The position numbers were made by a program, and so were the translations under genes. Below are positions 25,678-34,591 of a DNA stretch of 64,000 bases, in pieces (the first letter of the stretch is position 1; each line of letters opens with the position of its first letter). The notes beneath the pieces were generated by a model that was not told the DNA's origin, did not search any database, and saw only the letters and a list, made by a program, of their open reading frames with translations. Source of the DNA: Crocinitomicaceae bacterium (lineage in GTDB: Bacteria > Bacteroidota > Bacteroidia > Flavobacteriales_D > Crocinitomicaceae); the NCBI GenBank assembly GCA_029247685.1, contig JAQWKT010000035.1, positions 19,470-83,469 of the forward strand. The letters are read 5' to 3'.

Positions 25678-28146
25678 TCATTTAATTAATTGAAAAAACC
25701 CATCATAGGTTTCTCCTTTATCAAAGTTTTTTAAAACAAAAAAGTAAGTCCCTTCGGGATGATTATCTCCATTCCAATTATTTTGATATTCTTCTTTTAA
25801 ATAAATAACATTCCCCCACCTATTCCATATCGTTAGCTCGTTGTTGGGATAAAATTCTAAATATTGAAATTCCAACACATCGTTTACTCCATCATTATTA
25901 GAAGTGATTACGTTAGGAACTTTAACAATGGCAGGATACACTTCTATTACTTTACAAATACTATCGAGGCAGCCAAAGTCATTAACTATCGTTAAACAAA
26001 TCGTATCCACAGAAGGCAAGTTAAATGTGTTTTGCCAAAAATCAGAAACGGAAATCAAACTATCATTTAAACTCCAAGACCATTCTTGAATTGTGGATAA
26101 AGGATCTGTAGATGTATCGATAAAATTAACTGGAACACCCGTTATAATAGGATCATTGTATGTGAAGTCAGCCGAAGGTGCTGGCTGGATTATCATGCTA
26201 AAAGAAGCGGTATCAGAATAACAACCATTGGACACTCCACTTGCTTGATATGTTATTACTGTAGATAAATTTGAATTGTTAAAAACGGTATCAAATATTG
26301 TGTCTGAACCTGACACCCCATTTCCCCAATGAGAAATAACGGTGTTGGGGACACAAGAAAGTAAACTCATCTCAAAAGGAATGCCAGAACAGGTAAGTGT
26401 ATCCGCATTAACTGAGATTTGAGGGGCAGTAATAATGGGCACTGTATCAGGCAAAACATTTACCACAGAGGTTCCACAAGCATCAATTATCTGTGGAGGT
26501 GGAATACTTAAATGAGTGAATGTTGTATCGCAATATAAGGGGCAATTGGGAATCGTCATGTCAAAATTAAAATTTGTTGCTCCAGAAGCACATCCATTGT
26601 TTTGCCCTATTGTTACTACTTGACTAGACCATGGATGAGAAAATGTATATGGAGCAACCCCATACCTAACATACCCATAACCTGATATAGAGCAATCATT
26701 GGAGCATTTTGGAGCTTGTGGAACAACCCATTCATTTCCATACGACTCGGCAGTATGTCCAGATACAACCACTTTAAAAGGCCACAATGAAACCATTTGA
26801 GACAAAATATATACAGGATTGCAACCAGTTCCCAGGGGCAATCCTGTGTTGTCACCAATTGCATTTCTTCCAAGATGCATCCTAACATAAAAGCTTGTAT
26901 CAGAACACGATTCTGGAATACAACAAGTTAGTGGGTTAGTCAAGGAAAAACTATCAAGATATGCGGTTCCAGCAGTTTGTCCATTAGGACCAGTAATAGT
27001 AAAGAATTGGGAGTTTGCACAATCCGTGCTAAAAAACATTTTTCCATCTGATTTAACAGCTCCAGCAAAAACATTAGCATAATAATTAGCAGTAACAGAT
27101 AGACCGGTTATTGTAATTCCTGCAGGACGGGTAACTAACAAACTATCCACGTTGTAATTCTGAATAACGCAGGAAGGCATATCCCCCCCTGTCCATTGAT
27201 ATGAAGGACCAACAACTAAAGGGTCAATAATAACTGGATAGGCTCTAGATTTATTGTTTAACCATTTAGAAGAAACCACTATTTCTAGTTTAATGCTTTC
27301 TTGATTCGATAAACTAGATTTGCTTTCTTTTTTGAATCTATATCCCGCATAATGTGTTTTCTTTTTTGAATCTATACAAAGTGGAAGATGAAGTTTAGAA
27401 AGAACTTTTCCTTGGCTATCCAAAACGATTAAATCTCCAATCCATAAATCATTTTTTTGTTGACCATTCTTTTTATCTTTTATTAAACTATACCCTTTTG
27501 GAAGGGATATCCTTTCTGAAAAAACAAGCTCCTCTGGAATATTTTTTAGAGGTTTATTTACATAATAATTATACTTAACGGCGTCCTCTAAAAAAAAATA
27601 CTCTTTGTCTACCCCATCCTTAATGTTTTTATATAAAAAACCATTTTCTTTTTTTTCTGAAAACATTTTATCAGAAAGGAAATTATCTCCAAAAACAATT
27701 CTTTCATTAGATTTTAAGGTTAATGCAAATGAACTCGTCTCCGGATAAAAATAAGTTGGATTTGGTTGTTTGTAAGCAACCCAACATTTGTTCGGCTGAG
27801 CTTGTAATGAAAAGTCAATAGGAACCAGCTCGTTTTTTTGGTTATAATAATTAATTGGTCGTTTTGAATAAACCGCTTTAAATTCCCCTTTTGAGCCATA
27901 ATAGCTTGAGGAATAAATTGTTCTTTTAGTTATTTTTTCTTTCCATAAAACATGGCTCATGGAGTTATCTTTGTTATAGTCATCTATTACAGGGTTTATT
28001 CTTTCACTTAATGGTACAGGGTTTATTCTTTGACTTAATGGGTCTATTTCATTGATTTGAGAAAAAGAAGAAAAGAAAATCAATAATGACATAATGTTTA
28101 AAAGAAAAACCCTTGTAAAAAAAACTTCTTTTTGTGGCAATATCAT
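25678..28146 (-). CDS. Surface protein with PKD domain and type B (gliding-motility-associated) sorting domain
   Basis: An 822-residue exported protein. A signal peptide covers about residues 1-30 (ending FFSSFSQ). Roughly 30-310 is a region without a domain I recognise. About 310-560 has many Cys and beta-strand character (TSFYVRMHLGRNAIGDNTG), and a PKD-like domain lies near 655-735 (PAPSADFTYNDPIITGVPVN). The last 80 residues are a type B C-terminal sorting domain: PNVITSNNDGVNDVLEFQ, ELTIWNRWGNVIY, YKNW-like YQNNWNGDNHPEGTYFF and a final DGFFQLIK. It is thus probable type IX cargo. A 27-base tandem duplication sits just after the signal peptide. There is no PorP/SprF gene beside it, although type B cargo often has one. 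Confidence 0.85.
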   Translation of the reverse strand: MILPQKEVFFTRVFLLNIMSLLIFFSSFSQINEIDPLSQRINPVPLSERINPVIDDYNKDNSMSHVLWKEKITKRTIYSSSYYGSKGEFKAVYSKRPINYYNQKNELVPIDFSLQAQPNKCWVAYKQPNPTYFYPETSSFALTLKSNERIVFGDNFLSDKMFSEKKENGFLYKNIKDGVDKEYFFLEDAVKYNYYVNKPLKNIPEELVFSERISLPKGYSLIKDKKNGQQKNDLWIGDLIVLDSQGKVLSKLHLPLCIDSKKKTHYAGYRFKKESKSSLSNQESIKLEIVVSSKWLNNKSRAYPVIIDPLVVGPSYQWTGGDMPSCVIQNYNVDSLLVTRPAGITITGLSVTANYYANVFAGAVKSDGKMFFSTDCANSQFFTITGPNGQTAGTAYLDSFSLTNPLTCCIPESCSDTSFYVRMHLGRNAIGDNTGLPLGTGCNPVYILSQMVSLWPFKVVVSGHTAESYGNEWVVPQAPKCSNDCSISGYGYVRYGVAPYTFSHPWSSQVVTIGQNNGCASGATNFNFDMTIPNCPLYCDTTFTHLSIPPPQIIDACGTSVVNVLPDTVPIITAPQISVNADTLTCSGIPFEMSLLSCVPNTVISHWGNGVSGSDTIFDTVFNNSNLSTVITYQASGVSNGCYSDTASFSMIIQPAPSADFTYNDPIITGVPVNFIDTSTDPLSTIQEWSWSLNDSLISVSDFWQNTFNLPSVDTICLTIVNDFGCLDSICKVIEVYPAIVKVPNVITSNNDGVNDVLEFQYLEFYPNNELTIWNRWGNVIYLKEEYQNNWNGDNHPEGTYFFVLKNFDKGETYDGFFQLIK
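27989..28042 (-). repeat. 27-base tandem duplication within the type B surface protein
   Basis: Bases 27989-28015 and 28016-28042 are head-to-tail copies differing at two positions. In frame they encode PLSQRINPV and PLSERINPV, directly after the signal peptide. Confidence 0.9.
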
Positions 28147-28289
28147 GATTAATTCAATTATAACAGAAATTTACAACTTTTTATTGGGAATTATAAATTA
28201 CAAGAGTATATCCATAATGGATTTATAAAAATAATAACTTACAACTATAAAAAAATTCATATATTTTTTATTCACTAAATGTGATTGAT

Positions 28290-28297
28290 TACTTTTG
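28290..28297 (+). promoter_or_regulatory. -7 element of the asnS promoter
   Basis: TACTTTTG matches TAnnTTTG and lies 23 bases before the asnS ATG. No TTG at the expected -33 spacing was found. Confidence 0.5.
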
Positions 28298-28320
28298 TAA
28301 ACCCTTGATATAATTCCCTT

Positions 28321-29772
28321 ATGAAACGAACAATAATATCTGATATACTTAAAGAAAAGGATTCTAAAAAACTTGAAGGAGAAAAAGTTTTAATAAAAGG
28401 ATGGATTAAAGCTTTTAGAAGCAATCGATTTATTCAAATAAATGATGGCTCTTGTCTTGCTACTATTCAGGCGGTAATAGAATATGAAAACTTTGAAGAA
28501 GATACTTTAAAAAAAATCACTATCGGATCAGCAATTAGTATCGAGGGAAAACTTGTTTCCTCCATTGGATCCAAACAAAACATTGAAATTCAAGCTAATA
28601 AAATAGAAATAATAGGAACCGCTAATCCAGAAGAAGTTCAAAAAACCATTTTACAACCAAAAAAGCATAGCATGGAGCTGCTTAGAGAACAAGGGCATCT
28701 TCGATTTAGAACTAATTTATTTGGCGCTGTTTTTAGAATAAGACATTCCATTTCATATGCAATACACAAATACTTTAATGATAATGGATTTTACTATATA
28801 AACACTCCTATTATTACCGGTTCCGATGCAGAAGGTGCAGGAGAAATGTTTCGGGTAAGCACGCTTGACCCCAAAACACCAGCACTAAATGAACAAGGAG
28901 AAGTCGATTACACTAAAGATTTTTTTGGGAAAAATGTGAATCTAACTGTTTCTGGACAATTAGAAGCAGAATTAGCAGCGCTTGGACTTGGTAAGGTGTA
29001 TACTTTTGGCCCTACATTTAGAGCGGAAAATTCGAACACCTCTCGACATCTTGCAGAGTTTTGGATGATCGAGCCTGAAATTGCTTTTGCCGACATTCAT
29101 GATGACATGGATTTAACCGAAAATTGTTTAAAATATCTTTGTGATTATGTGCTTAAAAACTGTTCGGAAGATCTTCAGTTTCTTAATGATCGAGAAATTC
29201 AAGAAGAAAAACAAAAGCCTCAAAATCAAAGAAATGAAATGTCATTGATGGATCGATTAAAATTTGTCACTGAAAATCCTTTTAAACGAATTACGTATTC
29301 TGAAGCAATTAAAATTTTACTTAACTCTAAACCACACAAGAAAAAGAAATTTAAATTTCCTGTAGAATGGGGCATTGATTTACAAAGTGAACACGAAAGA
29401 TATTTAGTTGAAAAAGAATTTAAGTCGCCTGTTATTTTAATTGATTACCCTGCCGAAATAAAAGCTTTTTATATGAGGCAAAATGATGACAACAAAACGG
29501 TTGCTGCCATGGATGTTCTTTTTCCTGGTATTGGAGAAATTGTTGGAGGCTCTCAAAGGGAAGAACGAATCGATGTTTTAAGAAAAAAATGTGCCGACTT
29601 TAATATTCCTGAAGAAGAGTTATGGTGGTACCTTGAAACAAGAAAATTTGGAAGTGTACCACATGCTGGCTTTGGCCTCGGGCTTGAAAGATTGGTCATG
29701 TTTGTTACTGGAATGACTAACATTAAAGATGTTATTCCATTTCCAAGAACTCCTCAAAATGCTAATTTTTAG
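28321..29772 (+). CDS. asnS: Asparaginyl-tRNA synthetase
   Basis: A 483-residue class II aminoacyl-tRNA synthetase that charges tRNA-Asn. The N-terminal OB-fold anticodon domain has [20 protein letters not shown]. The catalytic domain shows [42 protein letters not shown] split across motif 1/2, then [21 protein letters not shown] (motif 2) and [18 protein letters not shown] (motif 3). The pattern is AsnRS rather than AspRS, since the insert and EFWMIEPE element are AsnRS-like. Length is typical. The following yidD starts eight bases after the stop. Confidence 0.97.
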   Translation: MKRTIISDILKEKDSKKLEGEKVLIKGWIKAFRSNRFIQINDGSCLATIQAVIEYENFEEDTLKKITIGSAISIEGKLVSSIGSKQNIEIQANKIEIIGTANPEEVQKTILQPKKHSMELLREQGHLRFRTNLFGAVFRIRHSISYAIHKYFNDNGFYYINTPIITGSDAEGAGEMFRVSTLDPKTPALNEQGEVDYTKDFFGKNVNLTVSGQLEAELAALGLGKVYTFGPTFRAENSNTSRHLAEFWMIEPEIAFADIHDDMDLTENCLKYLCDYVLKNCSEDLQFLNDREIQEEKQKPQNQRNEMSLMDRLKFVTENPFKRITYSEAIKILLNSKPHKKKKFKFPVEWGIDLQSEHERYLVEKEFKSPVILIDYPAEIKAFYMRQNDDNKTVAAMDVLFPGIGEIVGGSQREERIDVLRKKCADFNIPEEELWWYLETRKFGSVPHAGFGLGLERLVMFVTGMTNIKDVIPFPRTPQNANF

Positions 29773-29780
29773 AATTCAAC

Positions 29781-30023
29781 ATGAAGTGGATTCATCAAGT
29801 TTTAATTTTTCCGTTTAAACTCTTAATTCTAATTTATCAAAACACTATTTCTCCATTATTTCCTAGCACTTGTCGATATTCTCCAAGCTGCTCACAATAT
29901 GCAATCGAAGCATTAAATAACCATGGCCTTATTAAAGGATTATGGTTGGGGGTAAAAAGAATAGCAAGATGTCACCCATGGAGTAAAAGTGGACATGACC
30001 CCGTCCCTCCCAAAAAAAAATAA
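29781..30023 (+). CDS. yidD: Membrane protein insertion efficiency factor YidD
   Basis: An 80-residue protein of the YidD family, which helps YidC-dependent insertion of inner-membrane proteins. The N-terminus is an amphipathic/hydrophobic segment ([20 protein letters not shown]). It is followed by the family core [21 protein letters not shown], with its three Cys, and [24 protein letters not shown]. The start is supported by full-length match to the family. It lies between asnS and a secreted glycosidase-like gene, with one base to the next ATG; in other genomes it is usually near rpmH-rnpA-yidC, so its position here is different. Confidence 0.95.
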   Translation: MKWIHQVLIFPFKLLILIYQNTISPLFPSTCRYSPSCSQYAIEALNNHGLIKGLWLGVKRIARCHPWSKSGHDPVPPKKK

Positions 30024-30024
30024 G

Positions 30025-32331
30025 ATGAAGGCCCTATTTTTAAGTTTTATGATTTTTACTGGATTTACTTTATTTGGACAAAACAATCCATCTAAAACCC
30101 CATTTAATGTAGTTGAAAACTCGAATTCATCTGCCATTATAAAAAAAACAGCTTCCTATAATCCAAAACAATCCTTAAAAAGAGAAACCTTTGAAAAAAT
30201 AGAATATGGCATTATGCTAAAAGACGATATTAATCAAAGAATTAGATCGTTTCTAAAATCTAAAACAAGGAAGGTCTACCCATACCACTTAAACCCATTT
30301 AATCCAGAAGACATTAATATTGAAGCACATATTTATAACGAAAATAATCAAAAAATAAAATCTGTTCCTGGATTTTATTATGAAGAATTTAAAAGAAATA
30401 AATTAAAAAATAATTGGATAAAAGACACTACTTCTTTTCCTTTTCGAATTCGCTTTTGTCTTAAAAAAGAAGGCAAATACAAGCTGGTATTAACCACTAC
30501 CATTAAAAATATTTATAGCGACTCCACAAAATTTAATTTGGAACTTGTGAAAGGTGAAAACCCTGGGTTTTTAGAGCTAGGAAAACATAAAAAACATCTT
30601 CGTTTTTCTTCTACAAAAAAAACCTTTCAAGGTGTTGGTCAAGTTATCCCATGGACAGAATCGGATGGATGGTTAAAAATGCACAGAGCTTCAGGGTCAA
30701 GATCATTTGACTTCATGTATAATGCTTTATATGCCATGGAAAGAGCAAAAGGTAATTTCACTCGTTTTGTGGCAGCTCCTTGGTTTATGCAACTCGATTG
30801 GGAGGCCCTTGGAAATTATAGCCCTAAAATGAATCATGCCTGGGAATTTGATAGAATCAATGAGTTTTGTGAAAACAAATCCATCTATTATATTTTTTGT
30901 GCCTACTTACATGGACCACTTCAAAGTAGAACGGATAAAGAAGACAGAAAAGTGCTTCCTGGGGTTAGATGGGAAGAAAACGCTTATAATGACAACTCCA
31001 AAAAAGAAATTAAAATTGCACAAGAAAACACTATTGGAGCAAAACACCCTATTGATTTTTATGAAAATGAAAGAGCACAAAAACTATCCAAAAATTACTT
31101 TAGATATATAGTCGCAAGATGGGGCTACTCCACTTCTTTCTCTGCGCTACAAATCATGAGTGAAATTGATGATACAGGCAACTATAGAGATGAAAAAATA
31201 AACGATAGCATTCTAGAACATTCAAAAAATAGAAAAATTATTAAATCATGGGTACATGAAATGATGAATTATATTGGACTTGATTTAAATGTAAAACAGC
31301 TTTTAAGTGTTGCTATAATTAATGGAATAGATGGATCTAGCAATTTATGGGATCCAGAAATTTTTAATCACCCTGAAATAGATTTTGTAGGGCTTCATAA
31401 TTATACTTATGAAAAGTCCCCCTCTTCGGAGAAAATCAGAAACAGAAATCTTTTATTACGATACCCTGCGGTAACAAATCTAAATACCGGATATCAAAAT
31501 GATAAAACAAGTCACCCATCCTATCAAGACAAATGTTTTATTTATGATGAATTTGGTCACTTAATGGCAATTCCACGAAAATGGCCAGAAGATAAAAACA
31601 TTGATTTATCAAAGGTGTTAAATGACCATATTCCGTTTATGATTAAACAAGACTTATGGTTTACATTGGCTTCCGGATGCGCTGTTACAGGGCTTGACTG
31701 GTGGAATTATTACACCAAGACAAGACATGAATTGTGGAAAGAGTTATACCCGCCTATTCGTGAGTTTATAAAAGAAATTGATTTTGAGACAAACAACTAT
31801 GATACTATCCGAAAATTTAAACATAAGCCAATTATCGCTCAAAGATGGCCTGAAACAACAAGGAAAATAGAACGAAGCAATGGGAGAAGATATCGAAAAA
31901 GTGATCTTCTTGAAGCATATACTCAAGTTGCTTCTGATGGAAGAAAAGGCTTTGGTTGGATCTCTAATAGGTCTGTAAATTGGCCAAACATGATAGAAAA
32001 AGATTCCATTCTTAGAAAAATGCATCATGCAGAAAAACCATTTTCTAAAAAATACCTTTATATGCCAAAAGACGATGACAAGACATGCATGCCCATAAAT
32101 ATTGAAGCAAATAAATGCTTTTTTAAAATTCGATTTTTACTCCCAAAAACAACTTATTTTATTAACTTTTTTAACACAAAAACCGGTAAATATGATATTA
32201 GAAGAACTAAAGTAAAAACAAACAGAAGGGGCATTGCAAAAGTATATGCTCCCGAAATGTTATGGGAAGTAAATCCCGACATTGCTTTTACAATAGAAAA
32301 AAATCGGGGCCCTATCGGGATCTCCTTTTGA
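30025..32331 (+). CDS. Exported glycoside-hydrolase-like protein (DUF5060-type N-terminus with TIM-barrel-like domain)
   Basis: A 768-residue protein. I take the ATG at 30025, since it begins a signal peptide (MKALFLSFMIFTGFTLFGQ); an upstream ATG at 29989 overlaps yidD. Residues about 40-175 look like the beta-sandwich seen before some glycosidases (DUF5060-type: IEAHIYNENNQKIKSVPGFY). The large middle region (about 190-600) has the features of a TIM-barrel glycosidase: NFTRFVAAPWFMQLDWE, SALQIMSEIDDTGNY with a candidate acid/base Glu, and CFIYDEFGHLMA, which resembles the nucleophile strand EFG. DWWNYYTK follows and the C-terminus is a beta domain. No sorting domain is visible at the end. 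The polysaccharide substrate cannot be inferred, and the catalytic assignment is by analogy. Confidence 0.62.
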   Translation: MKALFLSFMIFTGFTLFGQNNPSKTPFNVVENSNSSAIIKKTASYNPKQSLKRETFEKIEYGIMLKDDINQRIRSFLKSKTRKVYPYHLNPFNPEDINIEAHIYNENNQKIKSVPGFYYEEFKRNKLKNNWIKDTTSFPFRIRFCLKKEGKYKLVLTTTIKNIYSDSTKFNLELVKGENPGFLELGKHKKHLRFSSTKKTFQGVGQVIPWTESDGWLKMHRASGSRSFDFMYNALYAMERAKGNFTRFVAAPWFMQLDWEALGNYSPKMNHAWEFDRINEFCENKSIYYIFCAYLHGPLQSRTDKEDRKVLPGVRWEENAYNDNSKKEIKIAQENTIGAKHPIDFYENERAQKLSKNYFRYIVARWGYSTSFSALQIMSEIDDTGNYRDEKINDSILEHSKNRKIIKSWVHEMMNYIGLDLNVKQLLSVAIINGIDGSSNLWDPEIFNHPEIDFVGLHNYTYEKSPSSEKIRNRNLLLRYPAVTNLNTGYQNDKTSHPSYQDKCFIYDEFGHLMAIPRKWPEDKNIDLSKVLNDHIPFMIKQDLWFTLASGCAVTGLDWWNYYTKTRHELWKELYPPIREFIKEIDFETNNYDTIRKFKHKPIIAQRWPETTRKIERSNGRRYRKSDLLEAYTQVASDGRKGFGWISNRSVNWPNMIEKDSILRKMHHAEKPFSKKYLYMPKDDDKTCMPINIEANKCFFKIRFLLPKTTYFINFFNTKTGKYDIRRTKVKTNRRGIAKVYAPEMLWEVNPDIAFTIEKNRGPIGISF

Positions 32332-32389
32332 GTTTTATAAAAGCAAAAAGAAGTATATTCGTGAACTAGAACATTTTTATTAAATCTTT

Positions 32390-34528
32390 ATGAAATCTAC
32401 ATTAAACATCCTGTTATTTATCCTAATCCTTAACCCAATCGTTAGAGCAGATGAAGGAATGATTATTCCGTCCTTAATCGCTGCTTTTGAATCGGACATG
32501 AAGGCTAAAGGAATGAAATTATCTGCAAAAGATATTTACGATATTAATAATTCTAGCATGAAAGATGCTATTCTTCACTTTGGTGGAGGATGTACCTCTG
32601 AACTTGTTTCAGAAAAAGGACTTTTATTAACAAATCATCACTGTGGCTATTCACAAATCCAATCTCATTCATCGCTTGAAAACAATTATATAAAAAATGG
32701 ATATTGGGCAAAGAACCTATCTGAAGAACTCCCAAATCCTGGATTAACCGCAACAAGAATCGTTCGAATTGAAGACGTTACCCTTCAGGTGTTAGAAGTA
32801 TTAAATAACAGCGATTATTCTCCAAAAGAAAAAGACTCTATTCGAAAAGCTGTAATTAAAAGACTAATAGAAACTGCAACCAAAGAAACACATTATGAAG
32901 CAAAAATTAAAGCCTTTAACTTTGGAAATAATTACTACATGATTGTAAAAGAGGTCTTTAAAGATGTGCGATTTGTAGGAACCCCACCAAATTCGATTGG
33001 AAAATTTGGAGGAGACACAGACAATTGGGTTTGGCCAAGACACACAGGAGATTTTTCGGTTTTTAGAGTTTATGCTAGCAAAGACAACAAACCTGCGGAT
33101 TATTCTACAGAAAACATTCCCTACAAACCCCTTCACTTTTTACCGATTTCATTTAAAAACAGAAAAGAGGGAGACTTTACAATGGTTTATGGATTTCCAG
33201 GCAGAACAGAGCAACATGTTGTTTCTTCTTATTTAAAATTTATTATAGAAAAGGAAAGACCTTCAAGAATAAGAATGAGAGATTTGTCACTTGACGTTAT
33301 TAATACGGAAATGAAAAATTCAGAGTTGGTGAAAATTCAATATGCTTCTAAACAAGCCAGAATATCCAATGCTTGGAAAAAATGGATTGGACAAATTGAT
33401 GGCTTAAAAAGGATGAATGCTGTCGATGTTAAAAAGGCACAGGAAAGTGCCTATACAAAAAAAGCAAACAGCAATCCAAAATGGAATAACTATAAGAATG
33501 TGGTAAAAGAAATGAACTCACTTGTGGAAAAAGAAGTTATTAACGAATTCAATTATTCAATGGCAATCGAATACTTTTATGTTGGACCAGAATTTTTTAA
33601 ACTTATCCGTTCTTTAGACAGTTACATCGAAAATTCTAAAAAAAATGGAGAAAAAAATAAGGATTCACAAAATGAAGAGATAAAAAAACTTGAGCAGACA
33701 GCAAATGCACACTTCAAAAATTATAATTGCTCCATCGATAAAGGGATTTTTCGCAAGCAATTTGAAGAATATGTAAAACAAGTAACAAATTCAGAAGGCA
33801 ATCTTGAAATTGATTTTGATGCAAGCACAAATGAAATTTTTTCTAAATCTATATTCACTTCCAAAAAACGATTTTTATCTTTTATCGGTCAATTACAAAA
33901 AAAAGGTCCTAAAAAACTCAAAAAAGACCCAGGATATATTCACTACAAAAGCTATTATAAAATATTTTTAGAAACGGTTTATCCTTCATACCAGCTTTTT
34001 AAAGTTAAAATGGACCAGTTATTAAAAACATACGTTAAAGGTAAATATGAAATGTTTCCAGACAAAAATCATTGGCCAGATGCAAATAGCACTATGAGAA
34101 TTTCTTATGGACAACTAGAAGGGTCTAGACCAGCAGATGGAATGAAGTATACAGAACACACCACACTTGATGGAATAATTGCAAAATACAATAGTGGAAA
34201 CCCAGACTTTGCGCTTCTTCCAAGAATGTTGGAATTACATAAAAATAAAGAATATGGAGATTATGCCCAAGATGGAAGCTTATGGGTATGCTTTACAGGG
34301 TCTAATCATACCACTGGTGGTAATTCAGGCTCCCCTGTTATTGATGCTCAAGGCGGGTTAATGGGCTTAAATTTTGACCGTTCATGGGAAAGCACCATGA
34401 GTGATTTTATGTTTAACCCTAACCGTTGTCGAAACATTGTGGTGGACATTCGATATGTTTTATGGGTAATGGATATCTATTCTGGGGCATCGCATTTGGT
34501 AGATGAAATGAAATTAATCCGAAATTAA
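32390..34528 (+). CDS. S46 family dipeptidyl-peptidase, DPP11-like
   Basis: A 712-residue peptidase of family S46, unique to a few bacterial groups including Bacteroidota, that removes dipeptides from peptide N-termini in the periplasm. A signal peptide ends near residue 20 (NPIVRADEGM). The catalytic His lies in LLTNHHCGYSQIQSHSS. The Asp region is near KFGGDTDNWVWPRHTGDFSVFRVYAS. The catalytic Ser is residue 648 in TTGGNSGSPVIDAQG. Downstream GLNFDRSWES carries Arg where, from memory, DPP7 enzymes have Gly and acidic-specific DPP11 enzymes have Arg, so preference for Asp/Glu at P1 is inferred. The S41 protease gene follows on the same strand. Confidence 0.9.
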   Translation: MKSTLNILLFILILNPIVRADEGMIIPSLIAAFESDMKAKGMKLSAKDIYDINNSSMKDAILHFGGGCTSELVSEKGLLLTNHHCGYSQIQSHSSLENNYIKNGYWAKNLSEELPNPGLTATRIVRIEDVTLQVLEVLNNSDYSPKEKDSIRKAVIKRLIETATKETHYEAKIKAFNFGNNYYMIVKEVFKDVRFVGTPPNSIGKFGGDTDNWVWPRHTGDFSVFRVYASKDNKPADYSTENIPYKPLHFLPISFKNRKEGDFTMVYGFPGRTEQHVVSSYLKFIIEKERPSRIRMRDLSLDVINTEMKNSELVKIQYASKQARISNAWKKWIGQIDGLKRMNAVDVKKAQESAYTKKANSNPKWNNYKNVVKEMNSLVEKEVINEFNYSMAIEYFYVGPEFFKLIRSLDSYIENSKKNGEKNKDSQNEEIKKLEQTANAHFKNYNCSIDKGIFRKQFEEYVKQVTNSEGNLEIDFDASTNEIFSKSIFTSKKRFLSFIGQLQKKGPKKLKKDPGYIHYKSYYKIFLETVYPSYQLFKVKMDQLLKTYVKGKYEMFPDKNHWPDANSTMRISYGQLEGSRPADGMKYTEHTTLDGIIAKYNSGNPDFALLPRMLELHKNKEYGDYAQDGSLWVCFTGSNHTTGGNSGSPVIDAQGGLMGLNFDRSWESTMSDFMFNPNRCRNIVVDIRYVLWVMDIYSGASHLVDEMKLIRN

Positions 34529-34591
34529 TTCCGGAATCATTTTTGATTAGACAACGTAACTTTTATTTATAAATCACATTAACCAAGGAAC

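Noticed and set aside
29989..30024. Upstream start for the glycosidase-like protein overlapping yidD
   Set aside because: The added residues precede a good signal peptide, and the ATG at 30025 is one base after the yidD stop, which is the natural coupled start.
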